Shown here piece by piece: positions 1 through 8,267 of a stretch of DNA of 64,000 nucleotides (its first letter is position 1; every line of letters starts with the position of its first letter). Position numbers and translations under genes: made by a program. The DNA comes from Pseudomonadota bacterium (GTDB taxonomy: Bacteria; Pseudomonadota; Gammaproteobacteria; Burkholderiales; Ferrovaceae). Below the pieces are notes generated by a model that did no database searches, had not been told where the DNA came from, and saw only the letters and a list, made by a program, of their open reading frames with translations. The stretch spans positions 1 to 64,000 of the forward strand of contig JAJZFH010000047.1 in assembly GCA_021805445.1 (NCBI GenBank). Reading direction: 5' to 3'.

Positions 1-164
1 GACGGGTACACCAGTGCAGCGTTCCATAGATAAGCCCCCTGACGCCACCAATAAAATACGGTAAACTTGCTCAACCAATCACCACCATGATCAGCCAAAC
101 ACACTCCACAAAAACCGGGGCGGTTCAAGGACAAGCGGGGGGATTGGATTGAGCCGCTTCTGAC

Positions 165-1619
165 ATGACCCTTGACTTCGCCACCCTCGACGCTCTGCGC
201 ACCCGCCACCCTGCCTGGCGGCTGCTGCGTTCGGACCATGCGCCGCTGGTGGCGAGCTTTCTGCATCGGGTGTTCGTGGCGCCCAATGTGCGGGTGATGG
301 CGGCAGCCGATTTGTCCGAGGCGCTGGAAGATGAACTGTACGCCCTGCGCCTGCAGCTTGGCGAAACCGCGTTTCCCAAGCCCGCGCTCGACTATCTGAA
401 CGACTGGGCGTCACCGGATAAGGGCTGGCTGCGGAAGTTTTACAAGCCAGGCACCGACGAGGCGCAATTCGACCTTACGCCCGCGACCGAGAAGGCCATC
501 GCCTGGTTGGCGCAGCTTTCCGAGCGGCAATTCGTCGGCACCGAATCGCGCCTGCTCACGCTGTTCGACCTGCTCAAACAGATGAGCGAAGGCAGCGAGG
601 CCGACCCGGCCAAGCGCATCGCCGAACTGCGCAAGAAGCGCGACGAGATCGATGCCGAGATTGCCCGCGTGTTGACGGGCGATATGCCGCTCTTGGACGA
701 CACGGCGCTGAAGGATCGTTTTCAGCAGTTTATGCAGGGCGCGCGTGAACTGCTCACCGACTTTCGCGAGGTGGAGCACAACTTCCGCCAGCTGGACCGG
801 CGCGTGCGCGAGCGCATTGCGCTGTGGGAGGGCAGCAAGGGGGCCCTGCTGGAGGACATCATGGGCGAACGGGATGCGATTGCCGATTCCGATCAGGGCA
901 AGAGTTTCCGCGCGTTCTGGGATTTCCTGCTCTCCAGCCGCCGCCAGGAGGAATTGACCGAGCTGTTGGGACGGGTGCTTCAACTTCCGGCGGTGGCTGC
1001 TTTGCAGCCCGATGCTCGCACCCGCCGCGTGCATTACGACTGGATGGAGGCCGGCGAACACACCCAACGCACTGTGGCGGCCTTGTCGCAACAATTGCGC
1101 CGCTTTCTCGACGACCAGGCATGGCTGGAAAACCGCCGCATCATGGATATTCTGCACGGTATCGAGAGCAAGGCCCTGGCGCTGCGGGAAGCGCCGCTGA
1201 CAGGAACCGTGATGGAGATGGCCGAGTCTTGCGCCGATATCGAACTGGCGATGGAACGGCCCTTGTTTACGCCGGCGGTGAAACCGGTCATTGCCAACCT
1301 GGCACTGAGGGCGGGTGACGAGGACATCGACCCTTCGGCCTTGTTCGATCAGGTGGTGGTGGACAAGGCCAGGCTGACCCGTCACATCCGCCATGCCTTG
1401 CAGGACCGGGCGCAGGTCACCTTGCGCGAACTGGTGGCCGCCCAGCCACTGCAGCAGGGCTTGGCGGAATTGGTGGCCTACCTGCAACTGGGCAGCGATG
1501 CTTTCAACGCGGTGGTGGACGAGGACACGCCGGAAGCCATTCACTGGCAGGCAGAGGATGACCGTGGCGAGCCCGTGGGTCGCATTGCCCGCCTGCCTCG
1601 GGTGATTTTCATGCGCTGA
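165..1619 (+). CDS. jetA: Wadjet protein JetA (DUF3375)
   Basis: First gene of a four-gene Wadjet operon. JetA is the kleisin-like subunit (MksF-like) that joins JetB and JetC into an SMC complex, which extrudes circular plasmid DNA in the cytoplasm. The 484-residue length and the opening (LRTRHPAWRLLRSDHAPL, then FLHRVF) fit DUF3375 proteins as I remember them. Long charged helical stretches fill the middle. The ATG at 165 was chosen because the family-like N-terminus begins there; no strong ribosome site precedes it. The 164 bases upstream hold no gene I recognise. The family call is mainly supported by the complete jetABCD order. Confidence 0.9.
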   Translation: MTLDFATLDALRTRHPAWRLLRSDHAPLVASFLHRVFVAPNVRVMAAADLSEALEDELYALRLQLGETAFPKPALDYLNDWASPDKGWLRKFYKPGTDEAQFDLTPATEKAIAWLAQLSERQFVGTESRLLTLFDLLKQMSEGSEADPAKRIAELRKKRDEIDAEIARVLTGDMPLLDDTALKDRFQQFMQGARELLTDFREVEHNFRQLDRRVRERIALWEGSKGALLEDIMGERDAIADSDQGKSFRAFWDFLLSSRRQEELTELLGRVLQLPAVAALQPDARTRRVHYDWMEAGEHTQRTVAALSQQLRRFLDDQAWLENRRIMDILHGIESKALALREAPLTGTVMEMAESCADIELAMERPLFTPAVKPVIANLALRAGDEDIDPSALFDQVVVDKARLTRHIRHALQDRAQVTLRELVAAQPLQQGLAELVAYLQLGSDAFNAVVDEDTPEAIHWQAEDDRGEPVGRIARLPRVIFMR

Positions 1620-1649
1620 CCCGATAACATACCAGGGAATTCAATAGGG

Positions 1650-2306
1650 ATGAAACAAGACTTTACCAGCGCCACTGCCGCACCCCAACCGGATTTGTCG
1701 TGGTTGCTGACCGGCCTGCTCAAGGGGGTGCAGTACCGGGAGCAGGATGAGCGCCAGTGGGCAGCCCTGCTGAACCTGCAAGCCCGCGTCCGGGATTATG
1801 TGGCGGTACTCAATCTGGAACTGGTGCTGGATGAGGGCGAGGGTTATGCCTTCCTGAGAAGCCGCCTGGAACCTGCGGAGGATGATCCGTCACCGCGCTT
1901 GCCTCGCCTAGTCGCGCGTCGCCCCTTGTCGTTTTCGGTGAGTCTGTTGCTGGCCTTGCTGCGCAAGAAGTTGGCCGAATTCGATGCCTGCGGCGGCGAC
2001 ACGCGTCTGGTGCTATCGCGTGATGAGATCGTCGAGCTGGTACGGGTTTTCCTGCCTGATGGGCCAAACGAGGCCAAACTGATCGACCAGATCGAAACCA
2101 CCCTCAACAAGGTGGTGGAACTGGGCTTTCTGCACAAGCTCAAGCCCACCAGCGGTGGCATGGCGGGGCAGGCCAGTTACGAGGTTCGGCGCATCCTGAA
2201 GGCTTTTGTCGACGCGCAATGGCTGGCCGAGTTCGATGCCCGCCTGGCGGCCTACCAATCCGTCCTGTCGGGCGCGGCATTGGCCAGGGAGGTGCGCGAT
2301 GAGTGA
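1650..2306 (+). CDS. jetB: Wadjet protein JetB (DUF4194)
   Basis: Second Wadjet gene, 218 residues, 30 bases after jetA. JetB is the KITE-like (MksE-like) winged-helix subunit that binds the JetA kleisin. The protein shows DUF4194-type features: an N-terminal region around [36 protein letters not shown]-like residues (about 32-68), a central [15 protein letters not shown] helix, and the final [14 protein letters not shown] block typical of the family. Its stop overlaps the chosen jetC start by eight bases, so translation is probably coupled. It has no catalytic motif, as expected for a structural subunit. Confidence 0.9.
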   Translation: MKQDFTSATAAPQPDLSWLLTGLLKGVQYREQDERQWAALLNLQARVRDYVAVLNLELVLDEGEGYAFLRSRLEPAEDDPSPRLPRLVARRPLSFSVSLLLALLRKKLAEFDACGGDTRLVLSRDEIVELVRVFLPDGPNEAKLIDQIETTLNKVVELGFLHKLKPTSGGMAGQASYEVRRILKAFVDAQWLAEFDARLAAYQSVLSGAALAREVRDE

Positions 2307-5300
2307 GGCGCAGTCCCTGGGACTGGATTTCGTGGCGGACGATGCCTTGTCAGGCTTTCGTCTCTCCCGGCTGGAAGTTTTCAACTGGGGCACGTTCGAC
2401 GGCCGGGTTTGGACGCTGCAACTGAACGGCAAGAACGGGCTGCTCACAGGCGACATCGGTTCCGGCAAGTCCACGCTGGTCGATGCCATCACCACGCTGC
2501 TGGTGCCAGCCCATCGTATCGCCTACAACAAGGCCGCCGGCGCAGACAGCAGGGAACGGACCTTGCGTTCCTACGTGTTGGGGCACTACAAGTCCGAACG
2601 CAATGAGGTCACGGGTGTGGCTAGGCCGGTATCCCTGCGTGACAACAACAACTATTCCGTCATCTTGGGCGTGTTTCACAACGCCGGCTACGACCAGACG
2701 ATAAGCCTGGCGCAGGTGTTCTGGATGAAGGAGGCACAAGGGCAGCCCGCCCGGTTCTTCCTCGGGGCCGAGCGTGACCTGTCGATTGCGGAGGACTTCG
2801 CCAATTTCGGCACAGACATCGCCGCCCTGCGCAAGCGGCTGCGCGGAACCGGCGCCGAACTGCACGACAGCTTTCCGCCCTATGCCGCGTGGTTCAGGCG
2901 CCGCTTCGGCATCGAGAATGATCAGGCGCTGGAGCTGTTCCACCAGACGGTATCGATGAAGTCGGTGGGCAATCTGACCGACTTCGTGCGCAACCATATG
3001 CTGGAGCCGTTCGAGGTGGCACCGCGCATTCAGGCATTGATCGGCCACTTCGACGATCTCAACCGCGCCCATCAGGCCGTACTCAAGGCTCAGCAACAGG
3101 TGGAGTTGCTGACGCCGTTGGTGGCCGACTGCAAGCGGCACGGTGAACTGGTGAACGAGGTGAATCATCTGCGGCATTGTCGCGAAGGCCTGCGTGCGCA
3201 CTTCGCCAGCCTCAAATTGGGATTGCTGGACAAACGTCTTGGCCTGCTCGATGAAGAGTGGAACAAGGTCGATGGGCAGGTTCGACGCCTGGACGGTACG
3301 CGCGAGGAGCAAGGTCGGCAGGTCGATGAACTGAAGCAGGCCATCAACGACAATGGTGGCGATCGTCTGGAGCGGCTTGCCGCTGAGATACGCAAGAAAG
3401 AACAATTGCGTGATGCACGCAAGACCAAGGATGGGCGTTACCGCGAACTGGTGGTCGTTTTGGGTGAGGCGGCACCCCGCGACGATGCCACCTTTGCCGC
3501 GCAGCGGGCACAATTCAAGGCGTGGCGGGAAGAGGTCTACAACCGCGACGCCGACCTCCAGAACACGCTGACCGAGTATGGCGTAAGCTTGCGCCAGGGC
3601 AAGTTTGAGCACGAACGATTGACGGCGGAAATCGACAGTCTCAAACGCCGGCGAAGCAACATCGACGACCAGCAGATTCAGATTCGCGCCGCTCTGTGCG
3701 CCGCACTGGGTCTAGTTGTGGACGACATGCCTTTTGCAGGGGAATTGATCCAGGTGCGCGAGGATGAGCGCGACTGGGAAGGCGCGGCCGAACGACTGCT
3801 GCGCGGTTTCGGTCTGGCCCTGCTGGTGCCGGATGCCCACTACAAGGCGGTTGCAGAGTGGGTGGACAGTAGCCATCTGCGGGGGCGCCTGGTCTATTTC
3901 CACGTTCGTACCCGCAAAACATCCGATTTGCCGGAACTGCACCGTGATTCATTGGGGAGGAAACTCGCCATCAAGCCCGATTCGCCCCACTACGACTGGC
4001 TGGAGCGTGAGCTTGCTCATCGTTTTGACGTCGCCTGTTGCGCCACGCAGGAGCAGTTCCGCCGTGAGACGCGCGCCATCACCCGCGCAGGCCAGATCAA
4101 AGACCCGACAGGCAGGCACGAGAAGGACGACCGGCACCACATCGATGACCGCAGCCGCTACGTGCTCGGCTGGAGCAACAGCGCGAAGATCGCCGCGCTG
4201 GAAGCCAAGCGTCGCCAGCTCGAAAGCTGTCTCGGTGAGGTGGGCAGTCAGATCGGCAAGATCGACGCCGAGCGCAAAGGATTGCAGACAAGACTTGACG
4301 CACTGACCCGCCTGGAAGAGTTCACGAGCTTCGAAGATCTTGACTGGGCCAGCGTGGCGACAGACATCGCCGCACTTGAAGACGAGCGCCAAAAGCTGGA
4401 GCAGGCATCGGATGTCCTCAAGCAATTGAATGAACGCCTGCGGGAACTGCAGCAGGCGTTCAAGGGCACCGAAGAGGAGTTGCAATCCGCGCGCGACCGA
4501 CGCGCCAAGGTGGAGCAGCGTCGCTCGGACGCACAGGATCTGCACCAGCATACGGCATTACTGGTCCAGGACGCCGCTCCCGCTGCCGCGCTGTCGGCCA
4601 CCTTGGAGGCTATGCGGGCCGAGGCCCTGGGTGAACACCAGCTGACCGTGGAATCCTGCGACAACCGCGAGCAGGACGTACGCACCTGGCTGCAAGCGCG
4701 GATTGATGCCGAGGACCTGAAACTCAAGCGCTTGGCCGAGAAGATCATCAAGGCCATGGCCTCATTCAAGGAGACCTTCAAACTCGAGACGGCCGAGATG
4801 GATGCCAGCCTGGAAGCCGCCTTCGAGTTCGAGAACCTGCTGACGCAGTTCAATCGTGATGATCTGCCGCGTTTCGTGGCACGCTTCAAGGAACTGCTGA
4901 ACGTCAACACCATCAACGAGATTGCCAACTTCAATGCCCAGCTGGCACGCGAGCGTGAGACCATCAAGGAGCGCATCACCCACATCAACAAGTCGCTCGC
5001 CGAGATCGACTACAACCCTGGGCGCTACATCGTGCTGGAGTCGCAGTCCTGTCCCGATGCCGAGATTCGCGATTTCCAGCAGGATTTGCGCGCCTGCACC
5101 GAGGGTGCGGTGACCGGGTCCGATGACGCCCAATATTCCGAAGCCAAATTCCTTCAGGTCAAAGCGATTATCGACCGATTCCGTGGCCGGGATGGCTTGT
5201 CGGAACAGGATCGGCGCTGGACCACGAAGGTCACGGATGTACGCAACTGGTTCCTGTTCGCGGCGAGCGAGCGCTGGCGCGAGGACAACACGGAACACGA

Positions 5301-5712
5301 GCACTATTCGGACTCGGGCGGAAAATCGGGGGGCCAGAAGGAGAAACTGGCCTACACCATTCTCGCCGCCAGTCTGGCCTACCAGTTCGGTTTGGAATGG
5401 GGAGCGGTGCGTTCGCGCTCGTTCCGCTTCGTGGTCATCGACGAGGCGTTTGGGCGCGGCTCGGACGAGTCGGCGCAGTACGGTTTGAAGCTGTTCCGGC
5501 AACTCAACCTGCAACTGCTGATTGTTACGCCGCTGCAGAAGATCCACATCATCGAGCCCTTTGTGTCCAGCGTAGGGTTCGTGCACAACGAGGGTGGCCG
5601 GGCCTCCAAGTTGCGCAACTTGTCCATTGAGGAGTATCGGGCACAGAAAGCCAAGGATGCTGCCGCGATACCGGCTGTGGCGCCGAAGACCGTGCAGGAG
5701 ACTCCACAGTGA
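2299..5712 (+). CDS. jetC: Wadjet SMC-like ATPase JetC
   Basis: SMC/MukB-like motor ATPase of Wadjet, 1137 residues from the ATG at 2299. An earlier in-frame start at 2206 would add 31 residues inside jetB and is unlikely. The Walker A motif GDIGSGKST is at residues 51-59. The ABC signature [12 protein letters not shown] lies near residue 1006 and the Walker B FVVIDEA near 1045, so the ATPase looks intact. Between them are two long coiled-coil arms (residues about 330-500 and 650-870) around a hinge. It powers DNA loop extrusion with JetA and JetB. The start overlaps the end of jetB. Confidence 0.93.
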   Translation: MSEAQSLGLDFVADDALSGFRLSRLEVFNWGTFDGRVWTLQLNGKNGLLTGDIGSGKSTLVDAITTLLVPAHRIAYNKAAGADSRERTLRSYVLGHYKSERNEVTGVARPVSLRDNNNYSVILGVFHNAGYDQTISLAQVFWMKEAQGQPARFFLGAERDLSIAEDFANFGTDIAALRKRLRGTGAELHDSFPPYAAWFRRRFGIENDQALELFHQTVSMKSVGNLTDFVRNHMLEPFEVAPRIQALIGHFDDLNRAHQAVLKAQQQVELLTPLVADCKRHGELVNEVNHLRHCREGLRAHFASLKLGLLDKRLGLLDEEWNKVDGQVRRLDGTREEQGRQVDELKQAINDNGGDRLERLAAEIRKKEQLRDARKTKDGRYRELVVVLGEAAPRDDATFAAQRAQFKAWREEVYNRDADLQNTLTEYGVSLRQGKFEHERLTAEIDSLKRRRSNIDDQQIQIRAALCAALGLVVDDMPFAGELIQVREDERDWEGAAERLLRGFGLALLVPDAHYKAVAEWVDSSHLRGRLVYFHVRTRKTSDLPELHRDSLGRKLAIKPDSPHYDWLERELAHRFDVACCATQEQFRRETRAITRAGQIKDPTGRHEKDDRHHIDDRSRYVLGWSNSAKIAALEAKRRQLESCLGEVGSQIGKIDAERKGLQTRLDALTRLEEFTSFEDLDWASVATDIAALEDERQKLEQASDVLKQLNERLRELQQAFKGTEEELQSARDRRAKVEQRRSDAQDLHQHTALLVQDAAPAAALSATLEAMRAEALGEHQLTVESCDNREQDVRTWLQARIDAEDLKLKRLAEKIIKAMASFKETFKLETAEMDASLEAAFEFENLLTQFNRDDLPRFVARFKELLNVNTINEIANFNAQLARERETIKERITHINKSLAEIDYNPGRYIVLESQSCPDAEIRDFQQDLRACTEGAVTGSDDAQYSEAKFLQVKAIIDRFRGRDGLSEQDRRWTTKVTDVRNWFLFAASERWREDNTEHEHYSDSGGKSGGQKEKLAYTILAASLAYQFGLEWGAVRSRSFRFVVIDEAFGRGSDESAQYGLKLFRQLNLQLLIVTPLQKIHIIEPFVSSVGFVHNEGGRASKLRNLSIEEYRAQKAKDAAAIPAVAPKTVQETPQ

Positions 5713-6893
5713 TGTGGACTACCCCGAAGGATTTGAAAGCGCAGTTGGCGCGGCTATGGGATCGAGGTGAACTGCTGCGGGATGCCGTGACGGGCAATAC
5801 CCGATTCCCCTTCCGATTGACCATCAAGGGTCCCACTTCAGGGGACATCACCGAGCGGTTTGATGTCGTGCGCACATGGGCTGCGGAACTGGCCAACGCC
5901 AACTCCTTGCGTTTGGAGTGGCAGGAGATTCGCCACCGGGTGCAAGGGTTGCAGAGACTCCCGTCGAGCGGCTGGATTGACTCGTTGGATGATGCGCTTG
6001 GCTGGCTCGGCAAACGTCGCGAGTGGGACAGGTTTTCAGGCTTGCTTGAGATAACCCGGCTGCAAAACCCGTCCTTGATGCCCTGGCTGGAAAAGAGACC
6101 ATTGCAGGTACTCGAACTGGAGGGCGAATGGTCCCGTTTGCTGGCCGTGGTGGATTGGGTCAGGAAGCATCCACGGCCGGCGATCTACCCGCGCCAAGTG
6201 GACTTGCCCGGGGTGCACAGCAAGTTCATCGAGACACATCGTGCCGTACTGGCCGAACTGCTTGACCTGGCTGTGCCTGCTGACAGCGTGGACACCACCA
6301 AGACCGGCATTGCGCAGTTTGCTGCCCGGTATGGTTTTCTGGACAAACCCACACGGATTCGCTTCCGAATCCTTGATCCCGAGATTCTGGCCCTCGCCGG
6401 TACGTCGTATCCAGACATCACCCTGGACGCCAGCAGTTTCAGCCAGTTGGCAATCGATGTGCGACGGGTATTCATCACCGAGAATGAAACCAACTTCCTG
6501 GTCTTGCCAAACATACCAGGAGCGATCGCCATCTTTGGCTCCGGATACGGTTGGAACGCACTCGCCCAGGCTCGCTGGCTGGAGCTGTGCACCATCCATT
6601 ATTGGGGCGACATCGACACCCATGGCTTTGCCATCCTGGATCAACTGCGGAAGCACTTTAGCCACGTCGATTCGTTCCTCATGGATCGAGCCTCGCTTGA
6701 TGCTCACGTATTCTTTTGGGGGCGGGAGGACAAGCCACAGCGGTGCGATTTGCATAGGCTGACACCTGAGGAGCTTTGCCTATACAACGACCTGCGAGAC
6801 AACCACATCCGTGAAGGGCTACGACTGGAGCAGGAACATCTGAATTTTGGTTGGGTGCAAGAGCGTATTGATCAATTGTTGCAACGGGACTGA
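5712..6893 (+). CDS. jetD: Wadjet nuclease JetD (DUF3322/DUF2220)
   Basis: Toprim-type nuclease that cuts plasmids trapped by the JetABC motor. The N-terminal half fits DUF3322 and the C-terminal half DUF2220, related to topoisomerase VI subunit A. Candidate catalytic residues are present: the Glu pair in TENETN (257 and 259), the DxD of YWGDIDTHG (300 and 302), and a late RLEQEHL Glu. The ATG at 5712 shares one base with the jetC stop; a GTG at 5709 would add one residue. At 393 residues it is full length. The promoter of the following toxin-antitoxin pair begins inside its last codons. Confidence 0.92.
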   Translation: MWTTPKDLKAQLARLWDRGELLRDAVTGNTRFPFRLTIKGPTSGDITERFDVVRTWAAELANANSLRLEWQEIRHRVQGLQRLPSSGWIDSLDDALGWLGKRREWDRFSGLLEITRLQNPSLMPWLEKRPLQVLELEGEWSRLLAVVDWVRKHPRPAIYPRQVDLPGVHSKFIETHRAVLAELLDLAVPADSVDTTKTGIAQFAARYGFLDKPTRIRFRILDPEILALAGTSYPDITLDASSFSQLAIDVRRVFITENETNFLVLPNIPGAIAIFGSGYGWNALAQARWLELCTIHYWGDIDTHGFAILDQLRKHFSHVDSFLMDRASLDAHVFFWGREDKPQRCDLHRLTPEELCLYNDLRDNHIREGLRLEQEHLNFGWVQERIDQLLQRD

Positions 6894-6907
6894 ATAAAGA
6901 CTATATT
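6879..6907 (+). promoter_or_regulatory. Predicted sigma70 promoter of the TA pair
   Basis: A -35 box TTGCAA and a -10 box TATATT are separated by exactly 17 bases. The -35 lies within the last codons of jetD, so the TA genes can be transcribed independently of the Wadjet operon. The predicted start near 6914 falls inside the palindrome at 6912-6921. This is read by eye; no start site is known. Confidence 0.55.
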
Positions 6908-6911
6908 GAGT

Positions 6912-6921
6912 CCTAATTAGG
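6912..6921. promoter_or_regulatory. Candidate TA operator (palindrome CCTAATTAGG)
   Basis: A perfect 10-bp palindrome sits 15 bases before the antitoxin ATG and over the predicted transcription start. Phd/YefM antitoxins repress their own promoter through short palindromes, so this is the best operator candidate. The assignment is inferred from position and symmetry only. Confidence 0.5.
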
Positions 6922-6936
6922 TCAAGGAGTCAGGTC

Positions 6937-7212
6937 ATGCGCTACTCATCGCAAGTCAAGCCCATCAGTTACCTCAAGGCGAACGCGGCCGAAGTCCTGG
7001 CCCAATTGACCGAGAGGCGGGAGCCACTGGTCATCACCCAGAACGGGGAGGCCAAGGCAGTCATTCAGGACGTTGCCTCCTACGAAGAAACACAGGAAAC
7101 GCTGGCGCTGCTGAAAATTCTCGCGCTGGGTAATGCGGCGATTGAAGCAGGCAAGGTCAAGCCCGTTGGTGAGGTTGTCGCAAGATTGCGGACCAAACAG
7201 GCAGCCAAGTAA
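6937..7212 (+). CDS. Phd/YefM-family antitoxin
   Basis: A 91-residue protein with the Phd/YefM fold signature. An N-terminal DNA-binding half contains ISYLKANAAEVLAQL and the strand pair EPLVITQNGEAKAVIQD. A C-terminal helical tail would wrap the toxin. It would neutralise the downstream toxin and repress the promoter. AAGGAGT lies 11 bases before the ATG, a good ribosome site. Its TAA shares one base with the toxin ATG, the usual antitoxin-first coupling. The position directly behind jetD suggests that it travels with the Wadjet genes. Confidence 0.88.
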   Translation: MRYSSQVKPISYLKANAAEVLAQLTERREPLVITQNGEAKAVIQDVASYEETQETLALLKILALGNAAIEAGKVKPVGEVVARLRTKQAAK

Positions 7213-7547
7213 TGGCGGGGCTCAAATACGAGGTCTTGCTGACCGATGGTGCAGAGCAGGATCTGGAGTCGATCTACGACTACATCGCGGAATTTGATTG
7301 CAAGGCCAATGCCGACCATGTCCTGGATCATCTGTTGGAGGTTGTCGAAAGCCTGACTTTCCTCTCGGAGCGCGGTGCCTATCCCAAGGAACTGGTTGCC
7401 CTCGGCATCCGGGATTATCGGCAGACCGCTTTCAAGCCATATCGAGTAATCTACCGTGTCATGGGGCAGAAGGTTTACATTTATGTGATCGCCGACGGCC
7501 GGCGGGATATGCAGTCGCTCTTGGCACGTCGCCTGCTTGGGGTTTGA
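7212..7547 (+). CDS. ParE/RelE-superfamily toxin
   Basis: A 111-residue basic protein of the ParE/RelE superfamily. Family features visible are [15 protein letters not shown] near the N-terminus, the mid-protein strand [15 protein letters not shown], and the closing strand [13 protein letters not shown]. ParE members poison gyrase and RelE members cut mRNA on ribosomes; the sequence alone does not tell me which applies. It starts on the last base of the antitoxin stop. Full length and apparently intact, so probably active if expressed alone. Confidence 0.85.
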   Translation: MAGLKYEVLLTDGAEQDLESIYDYIAEFDCKANADHVLDHLLEVVESLTFLSERGAYPKELVALGIRDYRQTAFKPYRVIYRVMGQKVYIYVIADGRRDMQSLLARRLLGV

Positions 7548-7570
7548 CGGCCGAAGGTACGCAGGATGTC

Positions 7571-7669
7571 AATCAGCACGCCAACCACGGTAGCCAGCGC
7601 CGCACCGGAGTAGAACCCGAACAGGCTGATGACAGCCGCGACGGCCAACTCAAAGAAATTGGATGCGCC
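7571..7669 (-). pseudogene. Remnant of an ACR3-type arsenite efflux pump
   Basis: Thirty-three minus-strand codons read as the near-C-terminal membrane segment of ACR3 arsenite permeases: [13 protein letters not shown], then [19 protein letters not shown]. The similarity starts and stops abruptly. Upstream codons (ending CHDRV) and downstream codons (beginning DILRTF) do not look like ACR3. There is no start codon and no flanking ars gene, so this is a broken piece and not a gene. It lies between the toxin gene and the first core-looking gene, which suggests a recombination scar. The identification comes from memory of the motif. Confidence 0.65.
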
Positions 7670-7733
7670 AACCCGGTCATGACAACCTGTCCGAAGAAAT
7701 GCCGGAACGAAACTCCAGGTAATCCATTGCGCT

Positions 7734-7762
7734 TTGCCTGGTATAGGCAGGAGGGATACAAT
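7734..7762 (+). promoter_or_regulatory. Predicted promoter of the DUF1178 gene
   Basis: TTGCCT and TACAAT with a 17-base spacer give a good sigma70 pattern. The predicted start near 7769 leaves a leader of about 34 bases to the ATG at 7803. The promoter shows that the earlier in-frame TTG at 7734 is not a real start, because it coincides with the -35 box. Confidence 0.55.
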
Positions 7763-7802
7763 CCGTGCTAAAATGGGCAGTCCGTTTTCTGGGTGTATGG
7801 TT

Positions 7803-8267
7803 ATGGTCCTTTATTCGCTGAAGTGTACTTTGGGGCATGGGTTTGAAGGCTGGTTTGCTTCTGAAGAGAGTTTTTCAGCCCAGCGGGTGCGTGGGTTTGT
7901 CACCTGCCCCTATTGCCAGTCTCCCCAGGTGAGCGCCACCCCCTTGACTCCTGCTACGGCTTGCGATCCGTTGCAGACCGGTATCCAGGATCCCGCCGTC
8001 CCTCTGGACGAAGCCCTGTCACGCCTGACCTCTCCCCTTCCAGCCCAGACATCTCCAGTCGTCTTGATGGCCACCCTGCAGGCGCTCACCATTTTTCAAC
8101 TGAAATTGATTAAATCCGTCCTGACCAACCTGAACGTTTCCGAAGAAGAAAAATCCCTGGTCACCGGGAGTCCCACCATCGTGGTTTTCGAGAGTTCTTC
8201 TCCCGCCTCGGCAGAAGAAGGAGAAATGGCTGGCCCGGACGAAAGCATCACGGGCACCGTACACTGA
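7803..8267 (+). CDS. DUF1178-like zinc-ribbon protein
   Basis: A 154-residue cytoplasmic protein. The N-terminus [20 protein letters not shown] and the CPYC at residues 35-38 match the DUF1178 pattern. C8, H12, C35 and C38 could bind zinc. The rest is variable: a Thr/Pro-rich linker, a helix around [21 protein letters not shown], and an acidic tail. The function is unknown for the family. An in-frame ATG at 7797 is possible but 7803 gives the family-like start. Its stop directly abuts the stop of the convergent GGDEF-EAL gene. Confidence 0.75.
   Translation: MVLYSLKCTLGHGFEGWFASEESFSAQRVRGFVTCPYCQSPQVSATPLTPATACDPLQTGIQDPAVPLDEALSRLTSPLPAQTSPVVLMATLQALTIFQLKLIKSVLTNLNVSEEEKSLVTGSPTIVVFESSSPASAEEGEMAGPDESITGTVH

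Noticed and set aside
1-164. Possible partial gene or insertion-sequence end at the left edge
   Set aside because: I read all frames and saw no family motif or terminal repeat; too short to judge.
2350-3612. A 420-codon minus-strand frame inside jetC
   Set aside because: Shadow of jetC; the translation shows no family motif and has no ribosome site.
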